Assembly (NCBI RefSeq): GCF_927798175.1 | Contig: NZ_CAKMMP010000014.1 | Location: 124,001-188,000, forward strand | Length of the DNA stretch: 64,000 bases | From: Paenibacillus sp. JJ-223 | GTDB lineage: Bacteria > Bacillota > Bacilli > Paenibacillales > Paenibacillaceae | Direction: 5' to 3' | Shown here: piece after piece, positions 51,228 to 60,861 of the stretch | Position numbering within the stretch: the stretch's first letter is position 1 | Layout of the letters: every line of letters begins with the position of its first letter | Notes under the pieces: generated by a model | Told to the model about the DNA's origin: nothing | What the model saw: only the letters and a program-made list of their open reading frames with translations | Databases searched by the model: none | Position numbers and translations under genes: made by a program

Positions 51228-51977
51228 GTGCAAGTGGATGTGATAGGGAACGTGGACGAGGTTCGAAAAATGGACATCGCCGGGCGGAGTGTCGTGGTGA
51301 TCGACGTGCTGCGAACGACGAGCACCATCGTGACCGCACTCGCCTTTAACGCTGCGGCAGTGGTTGCGGTAGAGACCGTTCCGATGGCCAAACAACTGGA
51401 CTTGAAGGATTGCATTCGCGGCGGTGAACGTTTCGGCAAAAAGCTCGCCGGATTCGAAACAGGCAATTCACCCTATGAATATATGACAGAAGACATTGCG
51501 GGCAAAACGGTTGTACTCACAACGACGGATGGAACGCGGGCATTGATCAAAGCTGCCGGAGCCAAGCATGTCCTCGCAGGTGCATTTTTGAATGTCAATG
51601 CCGTAGCATCGGCCCTGAGCAGGCTTCGAAGAGACGTTCTGCTTTTATGCGCAGGTCATCAGGGAGAATTCGCGCTGGAAGACGGCCTGTGCGCAGGCAT
51701 GATCATCGGTGCCATGAAGGATCAAACGCCTTGCGAATTAAGGCTGAATGATTTGGGCATGGTCCTGTATCAAGCCTCGCTTCAATGCGAAAGCAAGCTG
51801 TTCGAGCTCATAAGAGCTTCCGCCGGGGCCAAAAGTCTTGAACGGCAAGGGAGGCTGCCCGATATTTCCTATTGCGTGCAGACGAACCTTCTGGACTGTG
51901 TACCCGAAATGGACGCCAGCCACCCGTTGCAGCTATTTCGCAAAATGGGGCGGGAACAGGCCTCTAATTTGTCGTAA
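51228..51977 (+). CDS. 2-phosphosulfolactate phosphatase family protein (ComB-like)
   Basis: 249 aa; SVVVIDVLRTTSTIVTALAFNAA, GGERFGKKLAGFETGNSPYEY, TTDGTRAL and LLLCAGHQGEFALEDGLCAGM are ComB family signatures. ComB removes phosphate from 2-phosphosulfolactate. The synthase partner ComA is not next to it, so the in vivo substrate is uncertain. GTG at 51228 with AAAGGAG 9 nt upstream. Confidence 0.85.
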   Translation: MQVDVIGNVDEVRKMDIAGRSVVVIDVLRTTSTIVTALAFNAAAVVAVETVPMAKQLDLKDCIRGGERFGKKLAGFETGNSPYEYMTEDIAGKTVVLTTTDGTRALIKAAGAKHVLAGAFLNVNAVASALSRLRRDVLLLCAGHQGEFALEDGLCAGMIIGAMKDQTPCELRLNDLGMVLYQASLQCESKLFELIRASAGAKSLERQGRLPDISYCVQTNLLDCVPEMDASHPLQLFRKMGREQASNLS

Positions 51978-51980
51978 ACA

Positions 51981-52027
51981 AAAAGAGGCGTCCTGACCCT
52001 AAAGGGATGCAGAACGCCTCTTTATTT
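51981..52027. terminator. Bidirectional terminator, comB-like gene and lysC
   Basis: AAAGAGGCGT and ACGCCTCTTT arms with CCCT/AGGG inner pairing; T-rich on both strands, placed between the convergent genes. Confidence 0.88.
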
Positions 52028-52030
52028 ATT

Positions 52031-53284
52031 TTATCGACGGACTTCCGGGCCGCCAACAAAAGCTTGTTCTTCCGTATCCAGGTCGAATGCGGTATGCAGC
52101 GCTTTAATTACATCATGAAGTTTGTCTCCGTCAATGACGCAGGAAACCTTGATTTCGGACGTGCTGACCATTTTGATGCTGACGCCTTCGCCGGAAATCA
52201 CTTTGAACATTTTGGCAGCTACACCAGGATGGCTGACCATGCCTGCTCCGACGATCGAAATTTTAACCAGCTTTTCTTCAGAGGTCACTTCGCGGTAAGG
52301 CAAACGGTTGCGGAGCCCTTCAATGACAGTCAGTGCTTTCTCGCGATCCGTCAAAGCCACCGAGAACGAGAAATCCGCTTTCCCGTCCATAACACCGCTC
52401 TGAACGATAATATCAACATCAATCTGTGCGGATGCGAGTTCGCCGAACACTTCGGCCAGTACTCCCGGAACATCCTGTACACCCATGATGCTGATGCGCG
52501 CTACGTTTTTGTCATAGGCGATTCCACTAACCACTACCCCTTGTTCCATTGCTGCTTCCTCCTTCACAACCGTTCCTTCATTATGGTTAAAGCTGGATCT
52601 GACGATCAAAGGCACACCGGAATGCTTCGCGTACTCTACCGCACGCGGATGCAGCACAGCCGCTCCCAGATTCGCCAACTCCAGCATTTCGTCGTACGAG
52701 ATTTCCTTCAGTTTGCGGGCTACTTTCACGATTCGCGGATCGGTGGAGTAGATTCCGTCCACATCCGTGTAGATTTCGCAGGCGTCAGCCCGGATCGCCG
52801 CCGCAAGCGCTACCGCTGTTGTGTCTGATCCCCCGCGCCCGAGCGTGGTAATTTCCCCGTCTTCGGTCATGCCCTGGAACCCGGCCACGATAACGATGTT
52901 GCCTTCGTTCAGCGCAGCGGTTACCCGCTCCGGACGGATATCGTTAATGCGTGCCTTTCCATGAACAGGCTCTGTCACAAAACCAGCCTGCCAACCTGTA
53001 AAAGACACTGCCTTGCGTCCAAGTGCCTGGATCGCCATCGCTAGCAGCGATATGGAGATTTGCTCTCCTGTCGTGAGCAGCATATCCATTTCCCTTGCAG
53101 GCAGATCGCTGTTCAGCAGTTTCGCTTGATCGATCAGGTCATCCGTCGTATCTCCCATGGCCGAAACCACGACGACACATTGATGCCCTTCATCTGCTTT
53201 TTCCACAACACGCCCGGCTACACGTTTCATGCGCTCCGTATCTCCGACCGAGCTGCCCCCAAACTTCATGACGTACAATGACAA
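52031..53284 (-). CDS. lysC: Aspartate kinase, LysC type
   Basis: Commits aspartate to lysine, threonine and methionine synthesis. 417 aa: kinase domain with VMKFGGSSVGD, SFTGWQAGFVTE and TTLGRGGSDTTAVALA, then two ACT domains (GVQDVPGVLAEVF; SIVGAGMVSHPGVAAKMF). Closest in feel to B. subtilis LysC, which is lysine-sensitive. Start is a TTG at 53284 (MSLYVMKFGG) with AGGGAG 10 nt upstream; no lysine riboswitch was recognised before it. Confidence 0.93.
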   Translation of the reverse strand: MSLYVMKFGGSSVGDTERMKRVAGRVVEKADEGHQCVVVVSAMGDTTDDLIDQAKLLNSDLPAREMDMLLTTGEQISISLLAMAIQALGRKAVSFTGWQAGFVTEPVHGKARINDIRPERVTAALNEGNIVIVAGFQGMTEDGEITTLGRGGSDTTAVALAAAIRADACEIYTDVDGIYSTDPRIVKVARKLKEISYDEMLELANLGAAVLHPRAVEYAKHSGVPLIVRSSFNHNEGTVVKEEAAMEQGVVVSGIAYDKNVARISIMGVQDVPGVLAEVFGELASAQIDVDIIVQSGVMDGKADFSFSVALTDREKALTVIEGLRNRLPYREVTSEEKLVKISIVGAGMVSHPGVAAKMFKVISGEGVSIKMVSTSEIKVSCVIDGDKLHDVIKALHTAFDLDTEEQAFVGGPEVRR

Positions 53285-53472
53285 CGCAAATCCACTCCCT
53301 ACCTTGTGCAATATGCATACTTGATGCCCATCGCCATTATTCTCTCTGGAACATGACTTTAACCCAGTATAATACGAAAGTGTCAGATCGGCTAATCTTT
53401 TTTAACAAAAATGCTTTTCCGGTATGACGGAAAGGTCCAACCTCGCCTCAAGCATAACGATTCTAAAATGTG

Positions 53473-53506
53473 AAAAAACCCTTTGTCATCGAAATGACAA
53501 AGGGTT
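53473..53506 (-). terminator. Terminator of efp
   Basis: AACCCTTTGTCAT and ATGACAAAGGGTT, perfect 13 bp with a 4-nt loop, followed on the minus strand by TTTT. Confidence 0.93.
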
Positions 53507-53541
53507 GGTGTATACACGGGCATACGCTTGTTCCGGCACGA

Positions 53542-54099
53542 TTACGCGCGGGAAGAGTATTTGCCTTCGCGAGTGTCGATGATCAGCACGTCGCCTTCGT
53601 TAATGAACAAAGGAACTTGCACGTTCAAGCCGGTTTCCAGCTTCGCGTTTTTGGTTGCACCTTGGGCAGTGTTTCCTTTTACGCCCGGCTCGGTTTCAAC
53701 GACCTTCAGCTCAACGCTTGTAGGCAGGTTGATCCCCAGAATTTCACCTTGATAGCTGACGATGTGCACGTTCATGTTTTCTTTCAGGAAGTTCAGTTCC
53801 CATTCCAGTTGATCGCTTGTCAGCGTGAACTGGTCGTATGTTTCGTTATCCATGAATGTGTGCTCGCTGCCGCTGGCATACAGGTAGGAAACGCCACGGT
53901 TTTCGATCATGGCACGGCCGATCGTTTCACCCGCACGGAACGTACGCTCAACCGTGTTGCCGTTGCGCAGGTTTTTCAGTTTGGAGCGCACGAATGCTGC
54001 ACCTTTGCCCGGTTTAACGTGTTGGAAATCCAGCACGGTAAAGATATCTCCGTCTACCTCGACGGTCAAGCCTGTTTTGAAATCGTTAACTGAAATCAC
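53542..54099 (-). CDS. efp: Elongation factor P
   Basis: Relieves ribosome stalling at polyproline. 185 aa; ISVNDFKTGLTVEVDGDIF start and the modification loop HVKPGKGAAFVRSK with the conserved Lys near residue 32, KOW and two OB domains. Same strand as the upstream Xaa-Pro aminopeptidase, as in B. subtilis. Confidence 0.97.
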   Translation of the reverse strand: MISVNDFKTGLTVEVDGDIFTVLDFQHVKPGKGAAFVRSKLKNLRNGNTVERTFRAGETIGRAMIENRGVSYLYASGSEHTFMDNETYDQFTLTSDQLEWELNFLKENMNVHIVSYQGEILGINLPTSVELKVVETEPGVKGNTAQGATKNAKLETGLNVQVPLFINEGDVLIIDTREGKYSSRA

Positions 54100-54138
54100 G
54101 AATAAATCCCTCCTGGTTGAGTTAAAAAATTACATGGT

Positions 54139-55212
54139 TTATCCGATTACGGTAAACTTCTTATCCGACTTCGTCAAAATACGAATGCCTGTCTCCGTAA
54201 TCACGACATCATCTTCGATACGTACGCCGCCCAGACCGTCGATGTAAATGCCCGGTTCCACCGTAACGACCATGCCCGGTTTCAGCACATCGTCACTAAG
54301 CTTGGACAGACGCGGAGCCTCGTGCACTTCCATGCCCAGACCATGACCTGTGCTATGCCCGAATTGTTCCCCGTAGCCATGCCCTGCAATGATATCGCGC
54401 GCAAGGGCGTCCGCTTCGCGTCCGGTCATGCCCGGCTTCAGGTTTTCCAGCGTATGTAACTGCGCCTCCAGCACGATGTCGTAGATTTTTCGCAGCTCGG
54501 GCACCGGCGTTCCTGTTGCAATGGTACGTGTCAGATCGGAACAATATCCGTCCAGCAGTGCGCCGAAATCGAACGTGATCAGTTCATTTTGCCCAATGGC
54601 CTTGCTGCTTGCTCGTCCATGAGGCAAGGCAGAACGCACGCCCGAAGCCACGATGGTATCAAACGAAGAGGATGTCGCCCCGTTTTTCCGCATGAAAAAT
54701 TCCATTTCAAGATCGACTTCCGCTTCAGTCATGCCCGGTTTTGCAAACTGCAAAACATGGCTGAACGTTGCATCCGCCAGATCAGCCGCTCGCTGCATAA
54801 CAGCGATTTCGTTCTCGTCCTTGAACATTCGCAAATGCTCCACGATACCCGATACGGCTTTTAATTCAATGGATTGAAGCGCCTCGGCATAAGCGCCATA
54901 CGTTCCGTAAGAAACATGGTCCTGTTCAAAGCCGACTGCCGTGATGCCGCTTTGGGCCAGCAATTCGCGTACCGTTTCAATCGGTTTAGGACCATGCTCG
55001 ACCACGTTGAAGCCTTCGGCTTGCTGCGACGCTTGCGCCATATAACGGAAGTCGGTCACCAAATAAGCTTCTTGCTCCGTAATGAGCACATAGCCGGATG
55101 AACCCGTAAAACCCGTCATATATTGACGGTTCACCGGACTTGCGATCAGCATCGCTGCCAATCCGCGCTCCTGCATCGCCTCGCGCAGCTTGTTCACTCT
55201 TTTGTTTTCCAT
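54139..55212 (-). CDS. Xaa-Pro aminopeptidase (M24B)
   Basis: 357 aa; creatinase-like N-terminal domain (AMLIASPVNRQYMTGFTG), then the pita-bread metallopeptidase: FDFGALLDGYCSDLTRT with two metal Asp, GHSTGHGLGMEVHEAP with metal His, and TVEPGIYIDGLGGVRIEDD with metal Glu. Removes N-terminal residues before proline. YqhT occupies the same position before efp in B. subtilis. Confidence 0.95.
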   Translation of the reverse strand: MENKRVNKLREAMQERGLAAMLIASPVNRQYMTGFTGSSGYVLITEQEAYLVTDFRYMAQASQQAEGFNVVEHGPKPIETVRELLAQSGITAVGFEQDHVSYGTYGAYAEALQSIELKAVSGIVEHLRMFKDENEIAVMQRAADLADATFSHVLQFAKPGMTEAEVDLEMEFFMRKNGATSSSFDTIVASGVRSALPHGRASSKAIGQNELITFDFGALLDGYCSDLTRTIATGTPVPELRKIYDIVLEAQLHTLENLKPGMTGREADALARDIIAGHGYGEQFGHSTGHGLGMEVHEAPRLSKLSDDVLKPGMVVTVEPGIYIDGLGGVRIEDDVVITETGIRILTKSDKKFTVIG

Positions 55213-55251
55213 CGGTAACCCTTCCTTCTCTCACATTCCCGGGTTCCCGGC

Positions 55252-55695
55252 TCAGGTTTGTTTGTCCAGATGACGCACGAGAGCCAGCAATCCCAGTTCA
55301 TAGCTTACTTCGCCAAATCCGGCAATCTGCCCGATCGTCACTGCAGCAATGACTGATTGATGTCTGAAAGCTTCACGCGCATGAATGTTAGATAAATGAA
55401 CCTCCACGGTAGGAACCTTTACCGTACTGATGGCATCGCGCACGGCATAACTGTAATGGGTCAGCGCGCCGGCATTCAGAATGATTCCGTCCGCCTCGCC
55501 CAAGGCCGCATGGATGCGATCAATAATGTCCCCCTCGTGGTTGGATTGGTAAAAAGCGATGGAGACACCCAGCTCCTCGGCTTGTCTGCGAATGTTGTCC
55601 TCAATCTCCTTCAGACTAAGCGTTCCGTAGATGCCCGGCTCGCGTACGCCAAGCATGTTCAGGTTCGGGCCATTGATCACGACGATTCGTTTCAT
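55252..55695 (-). CDS. aroQ: Type II 3-dehydroquinate dehydratase
   Basis: Shikimate pathway dehydration. 147 aa; INGPNLNMLGVREPGIYG (catalytic Tyr and Arg), YQSNHEGDIIDRIHAA, ILNAGALTHYSYAVRDA and EVHLSNIHAREAFRHQS. The ATG at 55695 has GGATGGAG 5-6 nt upstream. 39 bp before the aminopeptidase gene. Confidence 0.96.
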   Translation of the reverse strand: MKRIVVINGPNLNMLGVREPGIYGTLSLKEIEDNIRRQAEELGVSIAFYQSNHEGDIIDRIHAALGEADGIILNAGALTHYSYAVRDAISTVKVPTVEVHLSNIHAREAFRHQSVIAAVTIGQIAGFGEVSYELGLLALVRHLDKQT

Positions 55696-55775
55696 AGCTG
55701 CTCCATCCTTTCTGCAAATAACCATCTGCTATTTTAACACAGCCATTGCCGGATTGAGAAGCTTTTTTGCGGCTG

Positions 55776-56342
55776 CTAGCCCGCTTCTTCGGGCTCGCGC
55801 TTCCGCTCGTCCGTATACTCCATCGCCACGGTGTAACCGATAAAGAGGCCCCACAGCAAAAAGAAGCACAATTCGGTGAAGATGGAGTCCCAGGTCAGGC
55901 GGTTTATAGGCTTCATCATCCCCAGCTTGGGACCGAGAATCACGAACAGGATGACCCACCATACGATGCCGTAAACCATGCCGGGAATCGGCCCTTTTTG
56001 TTTTCTCAGGCTAAACGTGTATATCACCGACACGAGGATGGAAAATGCGATAAAAAACAACCATCCCGTCAAATGGCCTGCTGCCGTATATATGAACCGG
56101 TGCTTGAAAAAGGGTTCCGCCAGAAAGCCTATAGGCACGACCGTAAAGTGAAGGAAATAAAAAAACCAATGTACCCCGCCCCAAATAAAGCCGGCAAAAA
56201 AACCGAGCTCAATCGCAAAAGGCAGCGGCTTCGTATGGCCTTGTTGCTGGCTTTGCCTCGGCCTCGCCTTTCTCTTCGATTCTTTCGAGCCCGTCTTGGG
56301 ATCTTCCGCATGTATTGTCCGTTCTTCCACATATTCTGCCAT
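55776..56342 (-). CDS. YqhR-like conserved membrane protein
   Basis: 188 aa: basic hydrophilic N-terminus of about 45 residues, four membrane helices (ELGFFAGFIWGGVHWFFYFLHF first) and a charged tail. YqhR occupies this place in B. subtilis; function unknown. The ATG at 56342 is 7 nt from GAGGAG. Confidence 0.85.
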   Translation of the reverse strand: MAEYVEERTIHAEDPKTGSKESKRKARPRQSQQQGHTKPLPFAIELGFFAGFIWGGVHWFFYFLHFTVVPIGFLAEPFFKHRFIYTAAGHLTGWLFFIAFSILVSVIYTFSLRKQKGPIPGMVYGIVWWVILFVILGPKLGMMKPINRLTWDSIFTELCFFLLWGLFIGYTVAMEYTDERKREPEEAG

Positions 56343-56544
56343 TTGCATTCTCCTCAAGATTTAATCGTTCTCCTGCCTGCAGAATCCTTGCAGCCTTGTT
56401 CTCCGTCCCAGGTAGTATGCTCCAGTTCAGGCGAATTTAACAACCAACACCGCGGATATCCCCTCAACTAGAAATTGCTTTCAAAATTCGATACAATAAG
56501 GATATTAATCGACCTTCGAGCCTGAAGGGATATAAGAGAATAGG

Positions 56545-57549
56545 ATGGTGAATAATTTGCCTCAACAATCCAAACCTGTCAGCTACGGGGGGCAAGCCGT
56601 CATCGAAGGCGTCATGTTCGGCGGCAAACACGTGAACGTTACCGCTGTGCGGAGAAAAGACGGCGAAATAACGTATCTGGAAGTTCCCAAGCAAGACAAG
56701 TCCTGGGTCATCAAACTGCGACGCATACCGCTTCTGCGCGGGATTGTCAGCATCATAGATTCCAGCGTCAAAGGCAGCAAACACCTTAATTACTCGGCCG
56801 ACGCCTACGCGGACGATGAGCTGGAGCCGGAAGAACGCGAGAAGCAAAAGGACAAACAAGGCTCGGGCTGGAGCCTGAGCATGATTATCGGCGTAACCGC
56901 TGTAGCCATCCTTTCTTTTCTTTTCGGCAAAATTGTTTTGACGCTGCTCCCGGTAGTCGTTGAGAATTTCCTCTTCAAGAACGCATTTGACAACCAGTTC
57001 CTGCATAATTTACTGGAAGGCGTGATCAAGCTGATCCTGCTGCTCGCTTACTTGTGGCTGATCTCGCAAACGCCGATGATCAAAAGATTGTTCCAATATC
57101 ACGGCGCGGAGCATAAAGTAATCAGTGCCTATGAAGCGGGCGAAGAGCTCACACCGAAAAACGTTCAAAAATACAGCCGTCTCCATTATCGCTGCGGAAG
57201 CAGCTTTATCATGCTGACGGTGATCATCGGGGTATTCCTCTATTCGCTCTTCACATACGACAATCTGTGGGAACGCATGGGACAGCGCCTGCTCCTGCTG
57301 CCGGTCGTACTGGGCATTTCGTTTGAACTGTTGAAAATCACCAATGCGATGCGCGATATTCCTGTACTTCGCTATCTTGGGTACCCAGGACTGTGGCTGC
57401 AGCTGCTGACAACCAAGGAACCGACCGACGAGCAGGTCGAAGTATCCATCGCATCGTTTAACCGCATGCTTGAGCTTGATGCCAAGCTCGCCAATGCTTC
57501 CAGCACGTCGGAGGTTCCTCTTGCAACTCTTGATCCTGTGAAAGGGTGA
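56545..57549 (+). CDS. DUF1385 membrane protein (YqhQ)
   Basis: 334 aa; opening KPVSYGGQAVIEGVMFGG and core HYRCGSSFIM, FQYHGAEHKVISAYEAGEELT are DUF1385 hallmarks. About four membrane helices. Function unknown, recently regarded as a membrane protein near metal-dependent systems, but no role can be read from sequence. Divergent from yqhR; the stop precedes the next gene by 5 bp. Confidence 0.9.
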   Translation: MVNNLPQQSKPVSYGGQAVIEGVMFGGKHVNVTAVRRKDGEITYLEVPKQDKSWVIKLRRIPLLRGIVSIIDSSVKGSKHLNYSADAYADDELEPEEREKQKDKQGSGWSLSMIIGVTAVAILSFLFGKIVLTLLPVVVENFLFKNAFDNQFLHNLLEGVIKLILLLAYLWLISQTPMIKRLFQYHGAEHKVISAYEAGEELTPKNVQKYSRLHYRCGSSFIMLTVIIGVFLYSLFTYDNLWERMGQRLLLLPVVLGISFELLKITNAMRDIPVLRYLGYPGLWLQLLTTKEPTDEQVEVSIASFNRMLELDAKLANASSTSEVPLATLDPVKG

Positions 57550-57554
57550 TTGAT

Positions 57555-57881
57555 ATGAACAAGCAGGCGATCGTATTTTGGGCTTTTATCGTTCTCGCCG
57601 CTTTCGGAGTACTCAGCTGGTTGTCCAACGCTAGCATCGTCCAGATTTTGATTCCAGTGGTGGTCTTGGGAGGTGCATTCCTGCTCTACAAATTTCCGCC
57701 CCGCCGCTGGCAACGCAAACAGACGCCGAAGATCAAGCCTTCAGCGAAAACGATGGCCAAGGTCAATGCTCAGAACAGTGCCAGAAAGAGCCACTCCACG
57801 CGTAAACGCAAAGATTACCCGTTCCATGTCATTCAGGGACAAAAGGGAAAAAACGATGAGGATGTACCGAAATTCCATTAA
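57555..57881 (+). CDS. SA1362/YqhP family protein
   Basis: 108 aa with two N-terminal helices (IVFWAFIVLAAFGVLSWL and IVQILIPVVVLGGAFLLYKF) and a very basic tail (RRWQRKQTPKIKPSAKT), ending KNDEDVPKFH. Matches YqhP in position. Function unknown. AAAGGG lies about 11 nt upstream of the ATG at 57555. Confidence 0.8.
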   Translation: MNKQAIVFWAFIVLAAFGVLSWLSNASIVQILIPVVVLGGAFLLYKFPPRRWQRKQTPKIKPSAKTMAKVNAQNSARKSHSTRKRKDYPFHVIQGQKGKNDEDVPKFH

Positions 57882-57899
57882 CACATTCGTTTGAAACAT

Positions 57900-57945
57900 G
57901 AAAAAGCAATGCTTTTGCCCCATAGGCGAAGCATTGCTTTTTATT
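57900..57945. terminator. Bidirectional terminator, yqhP and yqhO homologues
   Basis: AAAAAGCAATGCTT and GAAGCATTGCTTTTT arms between convergent genes; T-tracts on both strands. Confidence 0.9.
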
Positions 57946-58954
57946 TATTGGAGGGAGCGGCTTTGGGCAATGTCCCCTGCACTGCTTTGCTGCTCGAATT
58001 CCGCCGTTCCTTGTTTAATTGCTCCCCGTATGTCTTGACGTTCCAGCCGTTGAAAAAGTCGGTACCCGAAGCAACCCCTGATTCGTACAACGCCAAGCTT
58101 TCGTCCGGGGTTAAGCGGAATTGGGTCGGCTTGATTCCAAGCGTCGGTATTTTAACGGTTCGGAAGCGGTTGATCTGCTCAATGTAACGCTCATCATGAG
58201 CCGTCAGCATCGTTTCTACCAAAGCTTGAAGCATGCTTAGCGGGCCCTTGATCGTCGCCGGCTGTCCCTCCGTTTTGCCGACCATTTTGAATCCGACCAC
58301 CGGAATGATCTCCCCGCTCCGCTTCGAGCGTTCCCCTTCAAACAACCATAACGGGAAATTGCTGAGCAATCCCCCGTCCACGACGTAAACAAATTGTTGG
58401 CTGAACGGCAGCCCTTTCGAGAATGCCGGCGATTTGCGAATGACAACCGGGTCGAAAAAGTAAGGGATGCTGCAGCTCATGCGCACAGCTTTGGCAACAT
58501 CCAGTTTGCCGGGTTCGATGCCAAATCGGCTGATGTCGTCAGGCAAAACCAAAATGTTGCCGCCGGAAATGTCGGAGGCAATGACGTTCAGTTTGCCAGG
58601 GGGCAGGTCGGCAAAGGAACGAATGCCCTTTTGCTGCAGCATGCTGCGAATCCATGTTTCCAAGGCTTCGCCAGAGTACAGTCCCTTTTTCAAAAAAAGC
58701 CTTGCCGCCGGACCAAGCCAGCGCACATCAAAAATCGGGGCACGACGCAGCAATGATGCAAATGGCGTATTCTCAATAATCCCCCGCATTTCGTCCGCTT
58801 TATACCCCGCGGCAATCAACGCCGCAACGATCGAGCCCGATGACGTGCCTGCAACGCGATTGAATTGCACCCCATGATCTTCTGCGCTTTTCACCGCCCC
58901 GGCGAGTGAAATTCCTTTCACTCCTCCGCCTTCAAAGACCGCATTGATCAACAT
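57941..58954 (-). CDS. Patatin-like phospholipase (YqhO family)
   Basis: 337-aa serine acyl hydrolase. Oxyanion loop VFEGGGVKGISLAGAV, nucleophile elbow GTSSGSIVAALIAAG (GxSxG) and the dyad Asp in YVVDGGLLSNFPLWLF. The ATG at 58954 follows GGGGG and matches family N-termini; an upstream in-frame extension lacks homology. B. subtilis yqhO lies next to mntR. Confidence 0.9.
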   Translation of the reverse strand: MLINAVFEGGGVKGISLAGAVKSAEDHGVQFNRVAGTSSGSIVAALIAAGYKADEMRGIIENTPFASLLRRAPIFDVRWLGPAARLFLKKGLYSGEALETWIRSMLQQKGIRSFADLPPGKLNVIASDISGGNILVLPDDISRFGIEPGKLDVAKAVRMSCSIPYFFDPVVIRKSPAFSKGLPFSQQFVYVVDGGLLSNFPLWLFEGERSKRSGEIIPVVGFKMVGKTEGQPATIKGPLSMLQALVETMLTAHDERYIEQINRFRTVKIPTLGIKPTQFRLTPDESLALYESGVASGTDFFNGWNVKTYGEQLNKERRNSSSKAVQGTLPKAAPSNK

Positions 58955-59036
58955 AAACAAACCCCCGTTCCCATGCAACAATAGTTCTACTGTCACTGTA
59001 TGAGAACAGGGGCCCGTCATATGTCGTCAATATGCA

Positions 59037-60662
59037 TTACAAGCCGTAATATGATTTCAACCTTGCGATTAAACCGAGCGGGTCCTTCGTCAAGTATTGG
59101 GAGCTGAAATAAATATCTCCGCCAATGGCGTTGTATCGTTCATTGTATGCCAATTGATCGATGATTTCCTGCGAAGTCTGCCACCCCGATTCGGTGGTTC
59201 CTATTTTGTACGGGGAGTGTCCGATATACAATTTGACATTTGTATTCGCGACTTCGTTAACCCACCAATCTACGACTTTGTCATAACGTGCGGCGCTCAA
59301 CGTCATGCTCCAATATACTTGCGGAGCCACGTAATCGATCCATTCCTGTTTGATCCAAGTACGCACATCCGCATTCATGCTGTCATACGCGGTTACACCT
59401 GCTTTGGTGTCTGAACCCGTCGCATCCACCGCTTTATTGCGCCATACGCCAAATGGACTGATTCCGTATTCCAGGTTCGGATTCACCTGATGAATGCTTT
59501 CGCCAAGCTGCTTCACGAACTGATTGATATTGTCGCGGCGCCATTCGGCACGATCACTGGTGTTTAATGTGTTATAAGTCCTGAATGCCGCATCATCATT
59601 GAAGGTCACGTTGGACGGATAGAAATAATCATCCAAGTGCACCCCGTCAATATTGTACCGGTTTACCACTTCCATAATCGTATCGATGATATGCTGCCTT
59701 GCCTCCGGAATGCCGGGGTTGATGTACAGCTTGCCTCCCGCATTGACGATCCACTCCGGATGAAGCTTGGATACATGATTCGCCGCCAATCCCGTTGTGC
59801 TCGCCGAATTCGTGGCGCGGAACGGATTGAACCAGGCATGGAACTCAAGCCCGCGTTTGTGCGCCTCCTCAATCATGAATTCCAGCGGGTCATAACCCGG
59901 ATCTTTGCCTTGCGTTCCCGTAAGCACACTGTTCCAAGGCACCAGATCCGAAGGGTAAATGGCATCCCCGTTGGCTCGAACTTGCACGAACACCGCATTG
60001 ATACCCATACCTTTTAATTGGTCCAGCTGCTGCGTATAATCCAGCTTCTGTTTCTCGATATTGCCTTTTGCGCCGGATGACGGCCAATCGCCATTCACCG
60101 TGGAAATCCATGCTCCGCGCATCTCGTCGGTTGCAGGCACATTGCCCGATTGATCTGAATTGCCCGGATCGACCGGTGTAACCGGCGTAGGATCAGGCGT
60201 CGTCTCCGAACCGGAGTCGTTTGTCAGCGTGAACAGATCAATCGTCTGCGTCGCCTGGGTCCAGTTCACGCGAATGCCCAGGTTTTCGCTGACGAACCGG
60301 AGCGGCACCATTACGCGCCCCTGTTTCACCTCAACCGATGCATCCAGGTTCACCGTCGCGTTATCCACCGTTGCTTGCTGTTTTCCCTTCGTCATTTGAA
60401 TGATCGTGCCCGACTTGTTGATCGTTACCGTTTTGGTGGCTTGGGACCAGAATACGGATGCTCCCAATCCTTCGCTAATAACTCGGAGCGGCACCATAGT
60501 CACATTCACTTTGGGCAAAATATAAGGCGCCACATCCGACTCCAGACGCTGCCCGTCCAGATGAATCACAATGTTCTGACCGGCTGCTTGAGCAGACAGC
60601 CCTGCCGTTTGCAAACCCAACACAAAAATCAGCAGCATAACCAGGCTCTTACGAAACTTCAT
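59037..60662 (-). CDS. Secreted family-10 glycoside hydrolase-like protein (GHL10) with copper amine oxidase N-domain
   Basis: 541 aa. Signal peptide (SLVMLLIFVLGLQTAGLSAQA), copper-amine-oxidase-like beta domain repeats (about residues 30-150; SEGLGASVFWSQATKTVTI and SENLGIRVNWTQATQTIDL), a Thr/Pro linker, then a DUF187/GHL10 domain: EMRGAWISTVNGDWPS, FVQVRANGDAIYPS, FHAWFNPFRATNS and GVHLDDYFYP. Likely acts on wall or exopolysaccharide. Not present at this point of the B. subtilis chromosome. Confidence 0.88.
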   Translation of the reverse strand: MKFRKSLVMLLIFVLGLQTAGLSAQAAGQNIVIHLDGQRLESDVAPYILPKVNVTMVPLRVISEGLGASVFWSQATKTVTINKSGTIIQMTKGKQQATVDNATVNLDASVEVKQGRVMVPLRFVSENLGIRVNWTQATQTIDLFTLTNDSGSETTPDPTPVTPVDPGNSDQSGNVPATDEMRGAWISTVNGDWPSSGAKGNIEKQKLDYTQQLDQLKGMGINAVFVQVRANGDAIYPSDLVPWNSVLTGTQGKDPGYDPLEFMIEEAHKRGLEFHAWFNPFRATNSASTTGLAANHVSKLHPEWIVNAGGKLYINPGIPEARQHIIDTIMEVVNRYNIDGVHLDDYFYPSNVTFNDDAAFRTYNTLNTSDRAEWRRDNINQFVKQLGESIHQVNPNLEYGISPFGVWRNKAVDATGSDTKAGVTAYDSMNADVRTWIKQEWIDYVAPQVYWSMTLSAARYDKVVDWWVNEVANTNVKLYIGHSPYKIGTTESGWQTSQEIIDQLAYNERYNAIGGDIYFSSQYLTKDPLGLIARLKSYYGL

Positions 60663-60763
60663 CCATTCAATCCTCCATCATATCCTTTTTCGCGGAAAAT
60701 TCTGCTAGTTTAATAGACGCGTCAAGTGACCGTTTTGTTGCGATAAATGGATAAAATGCTGGC

Positions 60764-60811
60764 AAAAAAACGAAGGATGCCCTCGCGGCCTCCAATGGCA
60801 CGGGGACATCC
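60764..60811 (-). terminator. Terminator of mntR
   Basis: GGATGTCCCCGTG and CGCGAGGGCATCC (mismatches inside), then TTCG and seven Ts on the minus strand. Confidence 0.7.
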
Positions 60812-60861
60812 TATGTTCTTGCAGCATGATGGATGAAGCGGCTCCTTATTCCGGATCAGAA

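Noticed and set aside
53285..53470. Lysine riboswitch before lysC
   Set aside because: No conserved L-box core or terminator structure was recognised in the upstream sequence by eye.
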